A stretch of 64,000 nucleotides of DNA from CAWANP01 sp963783445. GTDB taxonomy: Bacteria; Chloroflexota; Anaerolineae; JAAYZQ01. The stretch lies in NCBI GenBank assembly GCA_963783445.1, contig CAWANP010000006.1, forward strand, positions 334,773 to 398,772. Direction: 5' to 3'. The notes under the pieces were generated by a model. The model was not told where the DNA came from. It did not search any database and saw only the letters and a program-made list of their open reading frames with translations. Below are positions 37,114-45,894 of this stretch, piece by piece; the stretch's first letter is position 1, and every line of letters begins with the position of its first letter. Position numbers and translations under genes: made by a program.

Positions 37114-38409
37114 TTATCCCCAGTCACGGTCCAGCCTGGGACAGTGTTCGCACAAGATCCCCCAACGACATTCCAGTACGTCGCAACGTACCATTCGCCC
37201 TTGAAGTGCTATTACTGCACGTTCAAGACGCCGGCCGCCGCGCCCTTTACAGAGCAGGACGTCTCCGGGTTCCAGTTGCTCTCGAACCGCGCTTACCGCC
37301 TCCAAAACAGAGCCTCTCGCCTGTACGGTCCGCTCCGGCGGGAGACCGCCGCGCGTGACACCCTTCAGATAGCCTTGAACGGCGGGTGTGTCACCATGGA
37401 ATATGGCAAAGGATGCAATCTCGGCTATTTGCTGGCCAAGGTACTCGTATCCAGCATCTGGATTTTCCGGCGGTGCCTGCATATCCCCAAGAAGGATGCC
37501 GCGTCGGGCGTTGGGGATCTCCGCGAGCAGGTCCAGGGCTGCCTTGATTGCTTCCAGGCTCCCTTTCGAATCGTCCTGAAGGATGATTGTGCCATCGTCA
37601 AGCCGTACCGGTCGTAGGCGTCCTGGCGTGGGCGGCAGCGAAGCCAGGGCTGCGAGCACCTGGTCCAAGGGGAGTCCTACAACACTTGCTACCGCCACGG
37701 CGGCCAAGATGGGATACACCATGTGCCTGCCGAGTAGCCGGATGCTGACATTGCGAGTCTCGCCGAACGCGTGCAGCCTGAACCGCATACCTTCCGGCCA
37801 CTGGAGCGTGATGCTGTCGGCACGGATGTCATTGCCCGGATTGAACCCAAATGTGATGACCCGTGCCCGCGTCTGGCCTCGCATCCATAACACATTCGGG
37901 TCATCTCCATTGAGGACTGCAGTCCCTGATGGTAGAAGCACCCGTACCATCTCAGACTTTTCCGTACGTGTCACTTCGAGAGTGCGAAGGTACTGACAAT
38001 GATCGCTGCCGATTGCCGTGACCACCGTGATATCAGGACGCAGCATCTGGGCGATAGGAGCCATTTGACCCGGATGGATGATCCCAACTTCAACCACGGC
38101 GCGGGGCGTGAAGGGCTGGATCTCGAGGATCCGCAACGCCACACTGTAGTAGGCATTATTGAATCCACGCTGGTACCAAAGCGGCAGTTTGTAGCCGAGC
38201 GCTGCGGAAACCGCCCGCGTTGTAGTTGTTTTGCCCAGTGAGCCCACAACGGCGACGACGTGGGTCCCCTTGGCAGCGGTGCGCCGGTATGTGGCTGCCA
38301 ATCGAGAACTGAGCCACCAACCGCGGTTCATGAGAGCCGGAAGGAGTTGCTGCCGCCAGAGCCGCGGGTGTTGAAGCAGTATGGGTAGATCCTGCCTGGT
38401 CCTCCGCAT
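37114..38409 (-). CDS. Mur-ligase-family protein 2, tandem paralogue
   Basis: 431 residues, same layout as its neighbour: helical start, P-loop GSLGKTTTTRA at 56-66, VEVGIIHPGQMAPIAQML, SDHCQYL, AVLNGDDPNVLWM, GRHMVYPILAAVAVA and DDSKGSLEAIKAALD. The C-terminus has Cys409, Cys414, Cys420 and Cys423 in C-x4-C-x5-C-x2-C followed by P-x-L-x-x-x-WG. ATG with AAGGAA upstream; 165 bases follow the NRPS stop and 165 bases precede the next Mur gene. Located between two NRPS genes on the same strand, so both Mur proteins probably act in the same pathway. Confidence 0.82.
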   Translation of the reverse strand: MRRTRQDLPILLQHPRLWRQQLLPALMNRGWWLSSRLAATYRRTAAKGTHVVAVVGSLGKTTTTRAVSAALGYKLPLWYQRGFNNAYYSVALRILEIQPFTPRAVVEVGIIHPGQMAPIAQMLRPDITVVTAIGSDHCQYLRTLEVTRTEKSEMVRVLLPSGTAVLNGDDPNVLWMRGQTRARVITFGFNPGNDIRADSITLQWPEGMRFRLHAFGETRNVSIRLLGRHMVYPILAAVAVASVVGLPLDQVLAALASLPPTPGRLRPVRLDDGTIILQDDSKGSLEAIKAALDLLAEIPNARRGILLGDMQAPPENPDAGYEYLGQQIAEIASFAIFHGDTPAVQGYLKGVTRGGLPPERTVQARGSVLEAVSAVREQLEPGDVLLCKGRGGRRLERAVIALQGRMVRCDVLECRWGILCEHCPRLDRDWG

Positions 38410-38574
38410 ATGGAGTTCCTTCTTGTACTTCTGCTTTCTCCATCCCCGATGGACCTTGCTATGCCGGAATGAGTTCAGATCGCTAGCGGGTAATGGTTTT
38501 GACCTGAAAACCGTACCGGAACCCCATCCCCGTTCTCCGAGGTCGGAAGCGGGGAGGCTGTTCCGTAACCACGC

Positions 38575-41500
38575 TCACTCATCTGCCAGTGCTTGCTCGA
38601 TACATGTGTTCATCTGTTCCGCCAGGGCTTGCATGTGTGCCTCCTCTATCGGCGTACCGCTGAGACCAACGATGGTTGCATGGGTACCTGGGATCTCGTG
38701 GACCTGCGCCCCACCTTCTGCGAGCTCGTGCCAGGCAACCTGTCGGTTTTCGGCCCGGCTGAGGGAAGTCTCGGTCAAAAAGATCTCAAGACGGCCTGGA
38801 TAGGGGCGTGGGGCGTAGCGCCTCACGGCCCAGCGGTTAGCCACGACCTTTAGCTTGAGACGCGTGTATTCTCCCTGTCCAGTCGAGGAGAGCTGTGCCA
38901 TTGTGTGTACGTGATGCCCAATGCGTCGCCGATACCTCTGAAAGAGGGATGCTATGAAGCGCGTAGCGGTCCGAAGGTCAGGTTTTTGCGGAGGGTTGGG
39001 TTCCACCATGGCCAGCAGGGATACCTCTTCTCCCTGCGTCCAAAGCTGTTGAGCCATCTCGTAGGCGACAACGGCGCCTGAGCACACGCCGGCCAGGAGA
39101 TAAGGGCCCTCGCGCTGAACGCGGCGGATCTCCTGCAAATAGCGTGCGGCCACGGACCTGACTCGAATAGGATTCCGGGGGCCATCCTGGAGGCCGTAGA
39201 AAGGCTGGTCAGGACCCAGGTGCTGGGCCAGATGACCGAGGTCAGTGAAGACTATGCCCAGGTTGCCGGGAACGACAAACAGTGGAGGCTTAGAGCCGGT
39301 AGGGCGCATCGATACCAACGGCGACCACTCATCGGCCTTGGATGCCTTGTCCCTGTGGACGATAGTAGCCAGCCCTTCGATTGTCGGTGCCTGGAAGAGG
39401 GCTACCAACGGCAGGTCTACATCGAGTGTTTTGTTGATAAGGGCAAACAGGCGTACTCCCAACAGCGAATGCCCACCAAGGTCAAAAAAGTTGTCATGAA
39501 CGCCAACTCGCTCAACGCCAAGTACCTGGGCCCATATAGTGGACAGCGCTTCTTCCTCAGGCGTGCGGGGGGCGACATAGGCAGTTTCCAACTGCGATAG
39601 GGTCCGATCTGGCTCGGGAAGCGCGCGGCGGTCGACCTTGCCATTCGGTGTTAAGGGCAACTGATCCAGAAACACAAATGCTGAAGGGACCAGCGCCGCT
39701 GGCAAATGCTGGTTCAGATAGGTTCTCAATTGGCCAACTGTTGGGCCATCGCTCTCTGAAGCGACCACGTAAGCCGCAAGATAGGTCCCATCCTGCTCAT
39801 GTTTTCGGGGGACAACCACACATGCCTCAACGGCCGGGTAGCGAGCCAAGGTCGCGGTGACCTCTCCCGGCTCCACGCGCACACCTCGGATCTTGACCTG
39901 GTCGTCGAGCCGGCCCAGAATCTCGAGCAGTCCGTCGGGTCGATATCGACCGCGGTCGCCCGTATGGTACAAAAGGTCTCCCTCGTCGTCGCGGAATGGG
40001 TTCGGGACGAAGCGCTTCGAATCTTCCTCAGAGGCATTAACAAAGCCCAGGGTGCGGAAGGGTGTGCGTATTACGATCTCTCCCTGCTCACCGATTCCAC
40101 ACAGCCGGTTCTCCTTGGTCAGAACCAGTGCCTGAGCTTGAGGCAGCGATAGACCAGTGGGTTGCACCCCGTGGAGTGGGTCGGCAGGCACCCTGTAGAA
40201 GCATTTGGCCATAGTCGTCTCGGTGGGCCCATATAGGTTGACGATCTCGGCACCACTGGAGAAAGCAGCCCGCCACTGGTGGACCAGGGTATCGGTTAGA
40301 GGCTCACCGGCCATGAAAACGTAGCGGATGGTGCGTAGCGATACACCTGGTGGGACGTGGGCCAACCAAAACTGGGCCAGGGAGGGCACGGCATGTGCAA
40401 TCGTAATCCGCTCCTCCTCGAGCCAGTGCAAGAGGTCGTCAGGACCGAGAGCCTCGGCTCCTTCCGGCAGGCAGAGGGTCGCGCCGCTGACCAGGGGTAT
40501 GAAGATGTCTCGCAGCACCACGTCAAAGGAGAGGCCGGTGAGTTGAGCGGCGCGATCCCCAGGTCCGATGGCAAAGGTATCGCGCTGCCAGGCGAGGAAA
40601 TGGCCCAGGCCCTTGTGACAACCCAGGACGCCCTTGGGCATGCCTGTGGTGCCAGAGGTGAAAAAGATGTAGGCGGGATCGTCAGGTCTCAGATCTGGCA
40701 AAACTCCTGAATCCTGCCCCACACCCGGAGCTGCACCCAGGACCTTGCCTGTCTCTTGGTCAACCAACAGAACATCCAGGGCTGGCGCCCCAGGCAACCA
40801 CTCGGCCTCTAGGCGGGTGCGGCCGACCTGCAACATTGCTCTTGCACCGGCCTCTCGAAGCATGAGGTCCTGGCGTTGACGGGGAAGGGTGGGATCAATG
40901 GGCAAGAGCACGCAGCCGCTCAACAGCGTGCCGATCATGCTGGCAATCAAGCCCAAGCTCCGTGACCCGAATACCGCAACAACATCGCCTGGCCCCATTC
41001 CTCTCGCGATCAAATGGCGCGCGAGGAGACGGGCACGCTTGGACAACGTACTGTAGGTCCACATTCGATTGCCCTGGATGACTGCCGTGCTTTCTGGGGC
41101 GCGTTCTGCCCAGGTGGTGAACATGTGCATTACCGATTCCTGGGGCGGTTCAGCCAGAGGGGTACGCGGATCAGGCAGCAGGGTGTGGGCCTCCGGTGTC
41201 ACAAGCGAGTGAGCCAGGATAGGTTTCTCGGGAGATTCGACAACCAGCTCCAGCAACTGTCGATATTCGGCGAGCACTTCGGCCATGCGTGCTTGGCTGA
41301 ACAGATCAGCGTTGTAAACGAAATTCACCCGGATGTTGTCGCCCAGGTCAGAGACGTAGGCAGTCAGGTCAAAATTGGAGCGCGTTCCCTTTCGTGGGAA
41401 TCTGCTGACACTGAGTCCCTGCAGAGCCACGGGGGTGCCCTGTGCTGAAAGCATCCGAGCGGGAAGCATATTGAAAAAGACTTGGAAGTAGGGCGTTCGG

Positions 41501-44500
41501 CCAAGTTCGCGTTCTGGTTGGAGTTCCTCAAGAAGCTGCTCGAAGGGGATGTCCTGATGTTCGTAGGCGGCAAGGGCTGTTTCTCGCACGCGGCTCAACA
41601 ACTCGAGGAAGGAGGGTTGGCCCGAAAGGTCTGTGCGCAGGACCAGGTTGTTCAGGAACAGGCCGATGAGTCCCTCGATCTCGGAGCGATTGCGACCCGC
41701 GATGGGTGTGCCAACGATGACGTCATCCTGACCGGTGAGGCGGAAGAGCAGGGTGTTGAAGGCGGCCAGCAAGGTCATGAACAGGGTGGCGCCTTCCCTC
41801 TGGCTGAGGGCCTTGAGCGCCTGGGTCACGTCCTTGGGTATGTCCAGGGACTGTCGGGCTCCGCGGTAGGTCTGAACGGGCGGGCGTGGGTAGTCGGCGG
41901 GCAGCTCCAGGGCGGGGGGAGCCTTAGCGAGTTGCTGCTTCCAGTAGCTGAGCTGAGTCTCCAAGACCTCGTCCTGGAGCCACTTCCGCTGCCAGAGGGC
42001 ATAGTCAGCGTACTGGACGGGCAGCTCGGGAAGCGGCGAAGGTTCGCCAGCGGAGAAGGCATCGTACAAGATAGAGAGCTCGCGGCGGAGGATGGCCATG
42101 GAGGAGCCATCGGAGACAATGTGGTGGATGCTGAGGAGGAGGACATGCTCCTCGTCCTGGAGCTGGAGTAGAATAGCCTTCAGGAGCGGGCCATGAACGA
42201 GGTCGAAGGGCTTTTGGGCCTCATCCTGAGCCAGCCGCTGGGCTTCATCTCGCCGCTTGCTCTCGGGCAGGTCTCGAAGATCCAGTACGGGTAAGGTCAA
42301 GGTGAGAACTGGGGCGATGGTCTGCAGTGGCTGGCCGTCTACCATGGAGAAGGTGGTGCGCAGTGCATCGTGGCGCCGAACAAGCTCGTCGAGGCTCTGC
42401 TCTAGAGCGGGTACATCGAGCGGGCCGGTAAGGATCAGGTTGGCGAAGAGCTTGCGCAGTGGGCTGGCAGGGTCGAGTTGGTCAAGGAACCACATACGTT
42501 CCTGGGCATAGGACAGAGGCGCTGAGCCCAGATTCGGTTGCCTGGGAATCTCTTCTGTCGAACTTGGCTGAGCCTGGCGGGCGATCTCGACCGACTCAGC
42601 CAGACTGGCGATGGTGGGGGTCTCGAACAGGGAGCGGAGCGGAAGTTCGACGCCGAAGGCGTCTCGGAGGCGGGACATGACCTGAGTTGCCAGCAGGGAG
42701 TGACCGCCCAACTCGAAGAAGTTGTGGTTGATGCCGACGCGCTCAACGTTGAGGATATCGGCCCAGATACCGGCCAGGATCTCTTCTACCGCGGAGCGAG
42801 GGGCGACAAATGCATCTTCCAGTTCGGGCCTGGACCAGTCAGGCACGGGCAGTGCCCGGAGGTCCGGTTTGCGGTTGGGCGTCAGAGGCAGCGCGTCAAG
42901 CATGACAAAGGCCGAAGGAACCATATGGTCAGGCAGCCTGCTGCTCAAGAAGCTGCGTAGCTCAGAGTGAGTCGGCACCGGTTTTTGTGCAGGGACGATA
43001 TAGGCGACCAGCCTTCTCTGTCCGGGCTGGTCCTCCCGGGCAAGGACCACGGCGTCCTGGAGGCCATCAAACTGCCTCAAGACAGCCTCGATCTCTCCGG
43101 GCTCGATGCGAAAGCCCCGGATCTTGACTTGGCGGTCAGCGCGGCCGACAATCTCGACGGTACCATCGGGCAGGTAGCGGCCCAGGTCGCCCATCCGGTA
43201 TAGCCGGTCTCCTGCGACAGTAGTGAAGAAGTTATCCAGGAAGCGTGCTTGAGTTAGCGCCTCATCGCCCAGGTATCCCCGGGCCAGGTGGGGGCTGCGG
43301 ATGTGGATCTCAGCCAACTCACCGACACCCGCCATCTGTCCGCCGTCGTTCAGAAGCAGCAGTTGGACATCGGGCATGCCACGGCCCACGGGATACACGG
43401 CCTTGGGTCGATCTTCCTCTGTTTCTGCAGGGACAACATAGAAACCTTCTGCCCGCTGGGATTCCGTCGAACCATAAGAGTTGATACAAACCACTGCTGG
43501 GGCCAGGCGTCTTAGGCCAGCGACGTGGTCGCGAGTGAGCTTGTCACCGAGAAAGAATACGTTCCGCAACGATGGCAGACTAAGGTCCGGATTTGTTTCG
43601 GTCAAGATCTGAGACATGGCTGGGGTCAGGGTAGCAAATGAGATCCGTTGCTGGGACATCCAGCGGGCGAGTTGGCCTGAGGTGCCGATGGTATCCGCAT
43701 CAGGGATGAGGATGGTTGCGCCCAGCCACAAGGGGGTAAAGATGTCTCGCTGGAGAGGACTGTAGGCCAGGCCGGAGAGCACGGCAAAGCGGTCGTGCTG
43801 GGTCAGATGACAGAGTTCTTGGCGCCAGGCCATAAAGTGGGTTAGTGATCCGTGCCTGCCCAGTACCCCTTTTGGCCGGCCAGTGGAGCCAGAGGTGAAA
43901 ACAACACAAGCCAGGTCATCGGGGCCAATGTTGACGGCGGGATCGCCAGTCGAAGAGGAACCGAGGGGGAGGTGGGAATGAGCCTCCTCCCGGCTGAGAA
44001 GGGTAATCTGACAGTCCAGGGAGAAAGTGTCCAGCAGTTTCTGAACTTCCTCTGGAACCTCACCAGCAGCCTTGATGTGGATCCAGCCGTTGGGCTGTGC
44101 AGCACCGAGGTAGTCAGCCAGGCGTGTGGGTGGATAGGCGGGGTCGAGGATGAGAAAAGCTGCACCTGCCTTGAGAACTCCGAGGATGGCCAGAACTAGG
44201 GTGGCGTTGCGATAGCCATTGATGGCTACGATATCACCAGGCTGGATGCCGTCGGACCGCAAACGGTTGGCGAGTTGGTTGGTAGCTTGGTCCAGCTCTT
44301 GATAGGTCCACTGTTCACGGGTGTCGGCCACGGCTACTTGGTCTGGGGTCCGTTCAGCGTGACTGGTGCATGCGGCATGGATAGGTCCGTGCCAGCTAGC
44401 GGAGAGGGTTTGGGTAGGATCGGGCAGCAGGTTATTGGCCCCAGGCGTCACTAACGAGTACTGGGAGAGGCTCTTCGCCGGGCTGGCGGTAATCTGCGTC

Positions 44501-45894
44501 AAGAGATGCTGGTACTGTGCCACCATCTCGGCCATGCGTGCCTGGTCGAAGAGGTCGGCATTGTAGACGAAACTGAGGCGGATGTTGTCGCCGAGATCGG
44601 AGACGTAGGCAGTCAGGTCGAAATTGGAGCGGGCTCCCTTGCGGGGCAAGGCCGTGACACTGAGTCCATCCAGATTCCAGGGGTTGTTTCCTTCTGGCAC
44701 CATGTTGAAAAAGATCTGGAACAGGGGGGTACGACTCAGATCTCGCTCTGGTTGCAGCACCTCCAGTAGCTTCTCGAAGGGGATGTCCTGGTGGTCGTAG
44801 GCGGCAAGGGAGGTGTCGCGTACGCGGTGCAGCAATTCGAGGAAGGAGGGCTGGCCCGACAGGTCTGTGCGCAGGACCAGGTTGTTCAGGAACAGGCCGA
44901 TGAGTCCCTCGATCTCGGAGCGATTGCGACCCGCGATGGGTGTGCCAACGATGACGTCATCCTGACCGGTGAGGCGGAAGAGCAGGGTGTTGAAGGCGGC
45001 CAGCAAGGTCATGAACAGAGTGGCGCCTTCCCTCTGACTGAGGGCCTTGAGCGCCTGGGTCACGTCCTTGGGGATCTCTAGGGACTGTCGGGCTCCGCGG
45101 TAAGTCTGAATAGGCGGGCGTGGATGATTGGTAGGCAGTTCCAGGGCGGATGGGGCAGCAGCGAGTTGCTGCTTCCAGTAGTTGAGCTGAGTCTCCAAGA
45201 CCTCGTCCTGGAGCCACTCCCGATGCCAGAGGGCATAGTCTGCGTACTGGATGGGCAGTGCGGGAAGCGGCGAAGGTTGGCCGGCCGAGAATGCGTTGTA
45301 GAGGGCGGAAAGCTCATGACGGAGAATGCGCATCGACCAGCCGTCAGTCACAATGTGGTGCAAGCCAATGAGCAGCACATGCTCCTCATCCTGGAGACGA
45401 AGCAGGGATGCCCGAAGAAGCGGGCCCTGGGCGAGGTCGAAGGGCTGCCGGTGTTCCTCCTCGACCAGGCGTTGAGCCTCATCCCACCGTGTACTCTCGG
45501 GCAAGTCGCGCAGGTCTAGCACTGACAGGCTGAGGGGCTGGACGGGGGCGATGATCTGCAACGGCCGGCCAGCCACGACGGTGAATGTGGTTCGCAGCGC
45601 CTCATGACGTCGTACGATCTCGTTGATGCTCTGTTCCAGCGCTGGTACATCCAACAGCCCTGTCAGTTGGTAAGCCCTGTTCATTTTGTGGAGGTGACTG
45701 CCGGGCTCTAACTGGTCGAGGAACCACAGGCGCTCTTGTCCATAGGACAGTGGTATCTCTTCGAATTCTTGTTTCCGGGGAGTTACCTGCTGCTGGGCAG
45801 GCTCAATCCCCTCCTCCTTGAGGAGGTAGGCGAGAAGCTCAAGATCCTCGGCAGTGAGTTTGTTGGTATCTTGTGGAGGTCTGGAACCGGTCAT
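38575..45894 (-). CDS. NRPS, C-A-PCP-C-A-PCP-TE
   Basis: 2,439 residues, open throughout. C1 about 45-480 (HHIVTDG 179-185), A1 about 500-1015, PCP1 with Ser1066, C2 about 1125-1560 (HHIVSDG 1257-1263), A2 about 1590-2095, PCP2 with Ser2143, TE 2195-2439. A1 is Lys2-like, but its A4 region reads SGLAYSPLQRDIF, so the Asp that normally fixes the amino group is absent. A2 has LTGLSFDVVLRDIF and NLYGPTETTM. TE nucleophile position is Cys2271 in GVCSG (codon 39082-39084), His2405 in GTHATIV. Its ATG overlaps the upstream NRPS stop by 4 bases. As the assembly-line end it should release the product by hydrolysis, cyclisation or transfer. Confidence 0.93.
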   Translation of the reverse strand: MTGSRPPQDTNKLTAEDLELLAYLLKEEGIEPAQQQVTPRKQEFEEIPLSYGQERLWFLDQLEPGSHLHKMNRAYQLTGLLDVPALEQSINEIVRRHEALRTTFTVVAGRPLQIIAPVQPLSLSVLDLRDLPESTRWDEAQRLVEEEHRQPFDLAQGPLLRASLLRLQDEEHVLLIGLHHIVTDGWSMRILRHELSALYNAFSAGQPSPLPALPIQYADYALWHREWLQDEVLETQLNYWKQQLAAAPSALELPTNHPRPPIQTYRGARQSLEIPKDVTQALKALSQREGATLFMTLLAAFNTLLFRLTGQDDVIVGTPIAGRNRSEIEGLIGLFLNNLVLRTDLSGQPSFLELLHRVRDTSLAAYDHQDIPFEKLLEVLQPERDLSRTPLFQIFFNMVPEGNNPWNLDGLSVTALPRKGARSNFDLTAYVSDLGDNIRLSFVYNADLFDQARMAEMVAQYQHLLTQITASPAKSLSQYSLVTPGANNLLPDPTQTLSASWHGPIHAACTSHAERTPDQVAVADTREQWTYQELDQATNQLANRLRSDGIQPGDIVAINGYRNATLVLAILGVLKAGAAFLILDPAYPPTRLADYLGAAQPNGWIHIKAAGEVPEEVQKLLDTFSLDCQITLLSREEAHSHLPLGSSSTGDPAVNIGPDDLACVVFTSGSTGRPKGVLGRHGSLTHFMAWRQELCHLTQHDRFAVLSGLAYSPLQRDIFTPLWLGATILIPDADTIGTSGQLARWMSQQRISFATLTPAMSQILTETNPDLSLPSLRNVFFLGDKLTRDHVAGLRRLAPAVVCINSYGSTESQRAEGFYVVPAETEEDRPKAVYPVGRGMPDVQLLLLNDGGQMAGVGELAEIHIRSPHLARGYLGDEALTQARFLDNFFTTVAGDRLYRMGDLGRYLPDGTVEIVGRADRQVKIRGFRIEPGEIEAVLRQFDGLQDAVVLAREDQPGQRRLVAYIVPAQKPVPTHSELRSFLSSRLPDHMVPSAFVMLDALPLTPNRKPDLRALPVPDWSRPELEDAFVAPRSAVEEILAGIWADILNVERVGINHNFFELGGHSLLATQVMSRLRDAFGVELPLRSLFETPTIASLAESVEIARQAQPSSTEEIPRQPNLGSAPLSYAQERMWFLDQLDPASPLRKLFANLILTGPLDVPALEQSLDELVRRHDALRTTFSMVDGQPLQTIAPVLTLTLPVLDLRDLPESKRRDEAQRLAQDEAQKPFDLVHGPLLKAILLQLQDEEHVLLLSIHHIVSDGSSMAILRRELSILYDAFSAGEPSPLPELPVQYADYALWQRKWLQDEVLETQLSYWKQQLAKAPPALELPADYPRPPVQTYRGARQSLDIPKDVTQALKALSQREGATLFMTLLAAFNTLLFRLTGQDDVIVGTPIAGRNRSEIEGLIGLFLNNLVLRTDLSGQPSFLELLSRVRETALAAYEHQDIPFEQLLEELQPERELGRTPYFQVFFNMLPARMLSAQGTPVALQGLSVSRFPRKGTRSNFDLTAYVSDLGDNIRVNFVYNADLFSQARMAEVLAEYRQLLELVVESPEKPILAHSLVTPEAHTLLPDPRTPLAEPPQESVMHMFTTWAERAPESTAVIQGNRMWTYSTLSKRARLLARHLIARGMGPGDVVAVFGSRSLGLIASMIGTLLSGCVLLPIDPTLPRQRQDLMLREAGARAMLQVGRTRLEAEWLPGAPALDVLLVDQETGKVLGAAPGVGQDSGVLPDLRPDDPAYIFFTSGTTGMPKGVLGCHKGLGHFLAWQRDTFAIGPGDRAAQLTGLSFDVVLRDIFIPLVSGATLCLPEGAEALGPDDLLHWLEEERITIAHAVPSLAQFWLAHVPPGVSLRTIRYVFMAGEPLTDTLVHQWRAAFSSGAEIVNLYGPTETTMAKCFYRVPADPLHGVQPTGLSLPQAQALVLTKENRLCGIGEQGEIVIRTPFRTLGFVNASEEDSKRFVPNPFRDDEGDLLYHTGDRGRYRPDGLLEILGRLDDQVKIRGVRVEPGEVTATLARYPAVEACVVVPRKHEQDGTYLAAYVVASESDGPTVGQLRTYLNQHLPAALVPSAFVFLDQLPLTPNGKVDRRALPEPDRTLSQLETAYVAPRTPEEEALSTIWAQVLGVERVGVHDNFFDLGGHSLLGVRLFALINKTLDVDLPLVALFQAPTIEGLATIVHRDKASKADEWSPLVSMRPTGSKPPLFVVPGNLGIVFTDLGHLAQHLGPDQPFYGLQDGPRNPIRVRSVAARYLQEIRRVQREGPYLLAGVCSGAVVAYEMAQQLWTQGEEVSLLAMVEPNPPQKPDLRTATRFIASLFQRYRRRIGHHVHTMAQLSSTGQGEYTRLKLKVVANRWAVRRYAPRPYPGRLEIFLTETSLSRAENRQVAWHELAEGGAQVHEIPGTHATIVGLSGTPIEEAHMQALAEQMNTCIEQALADE

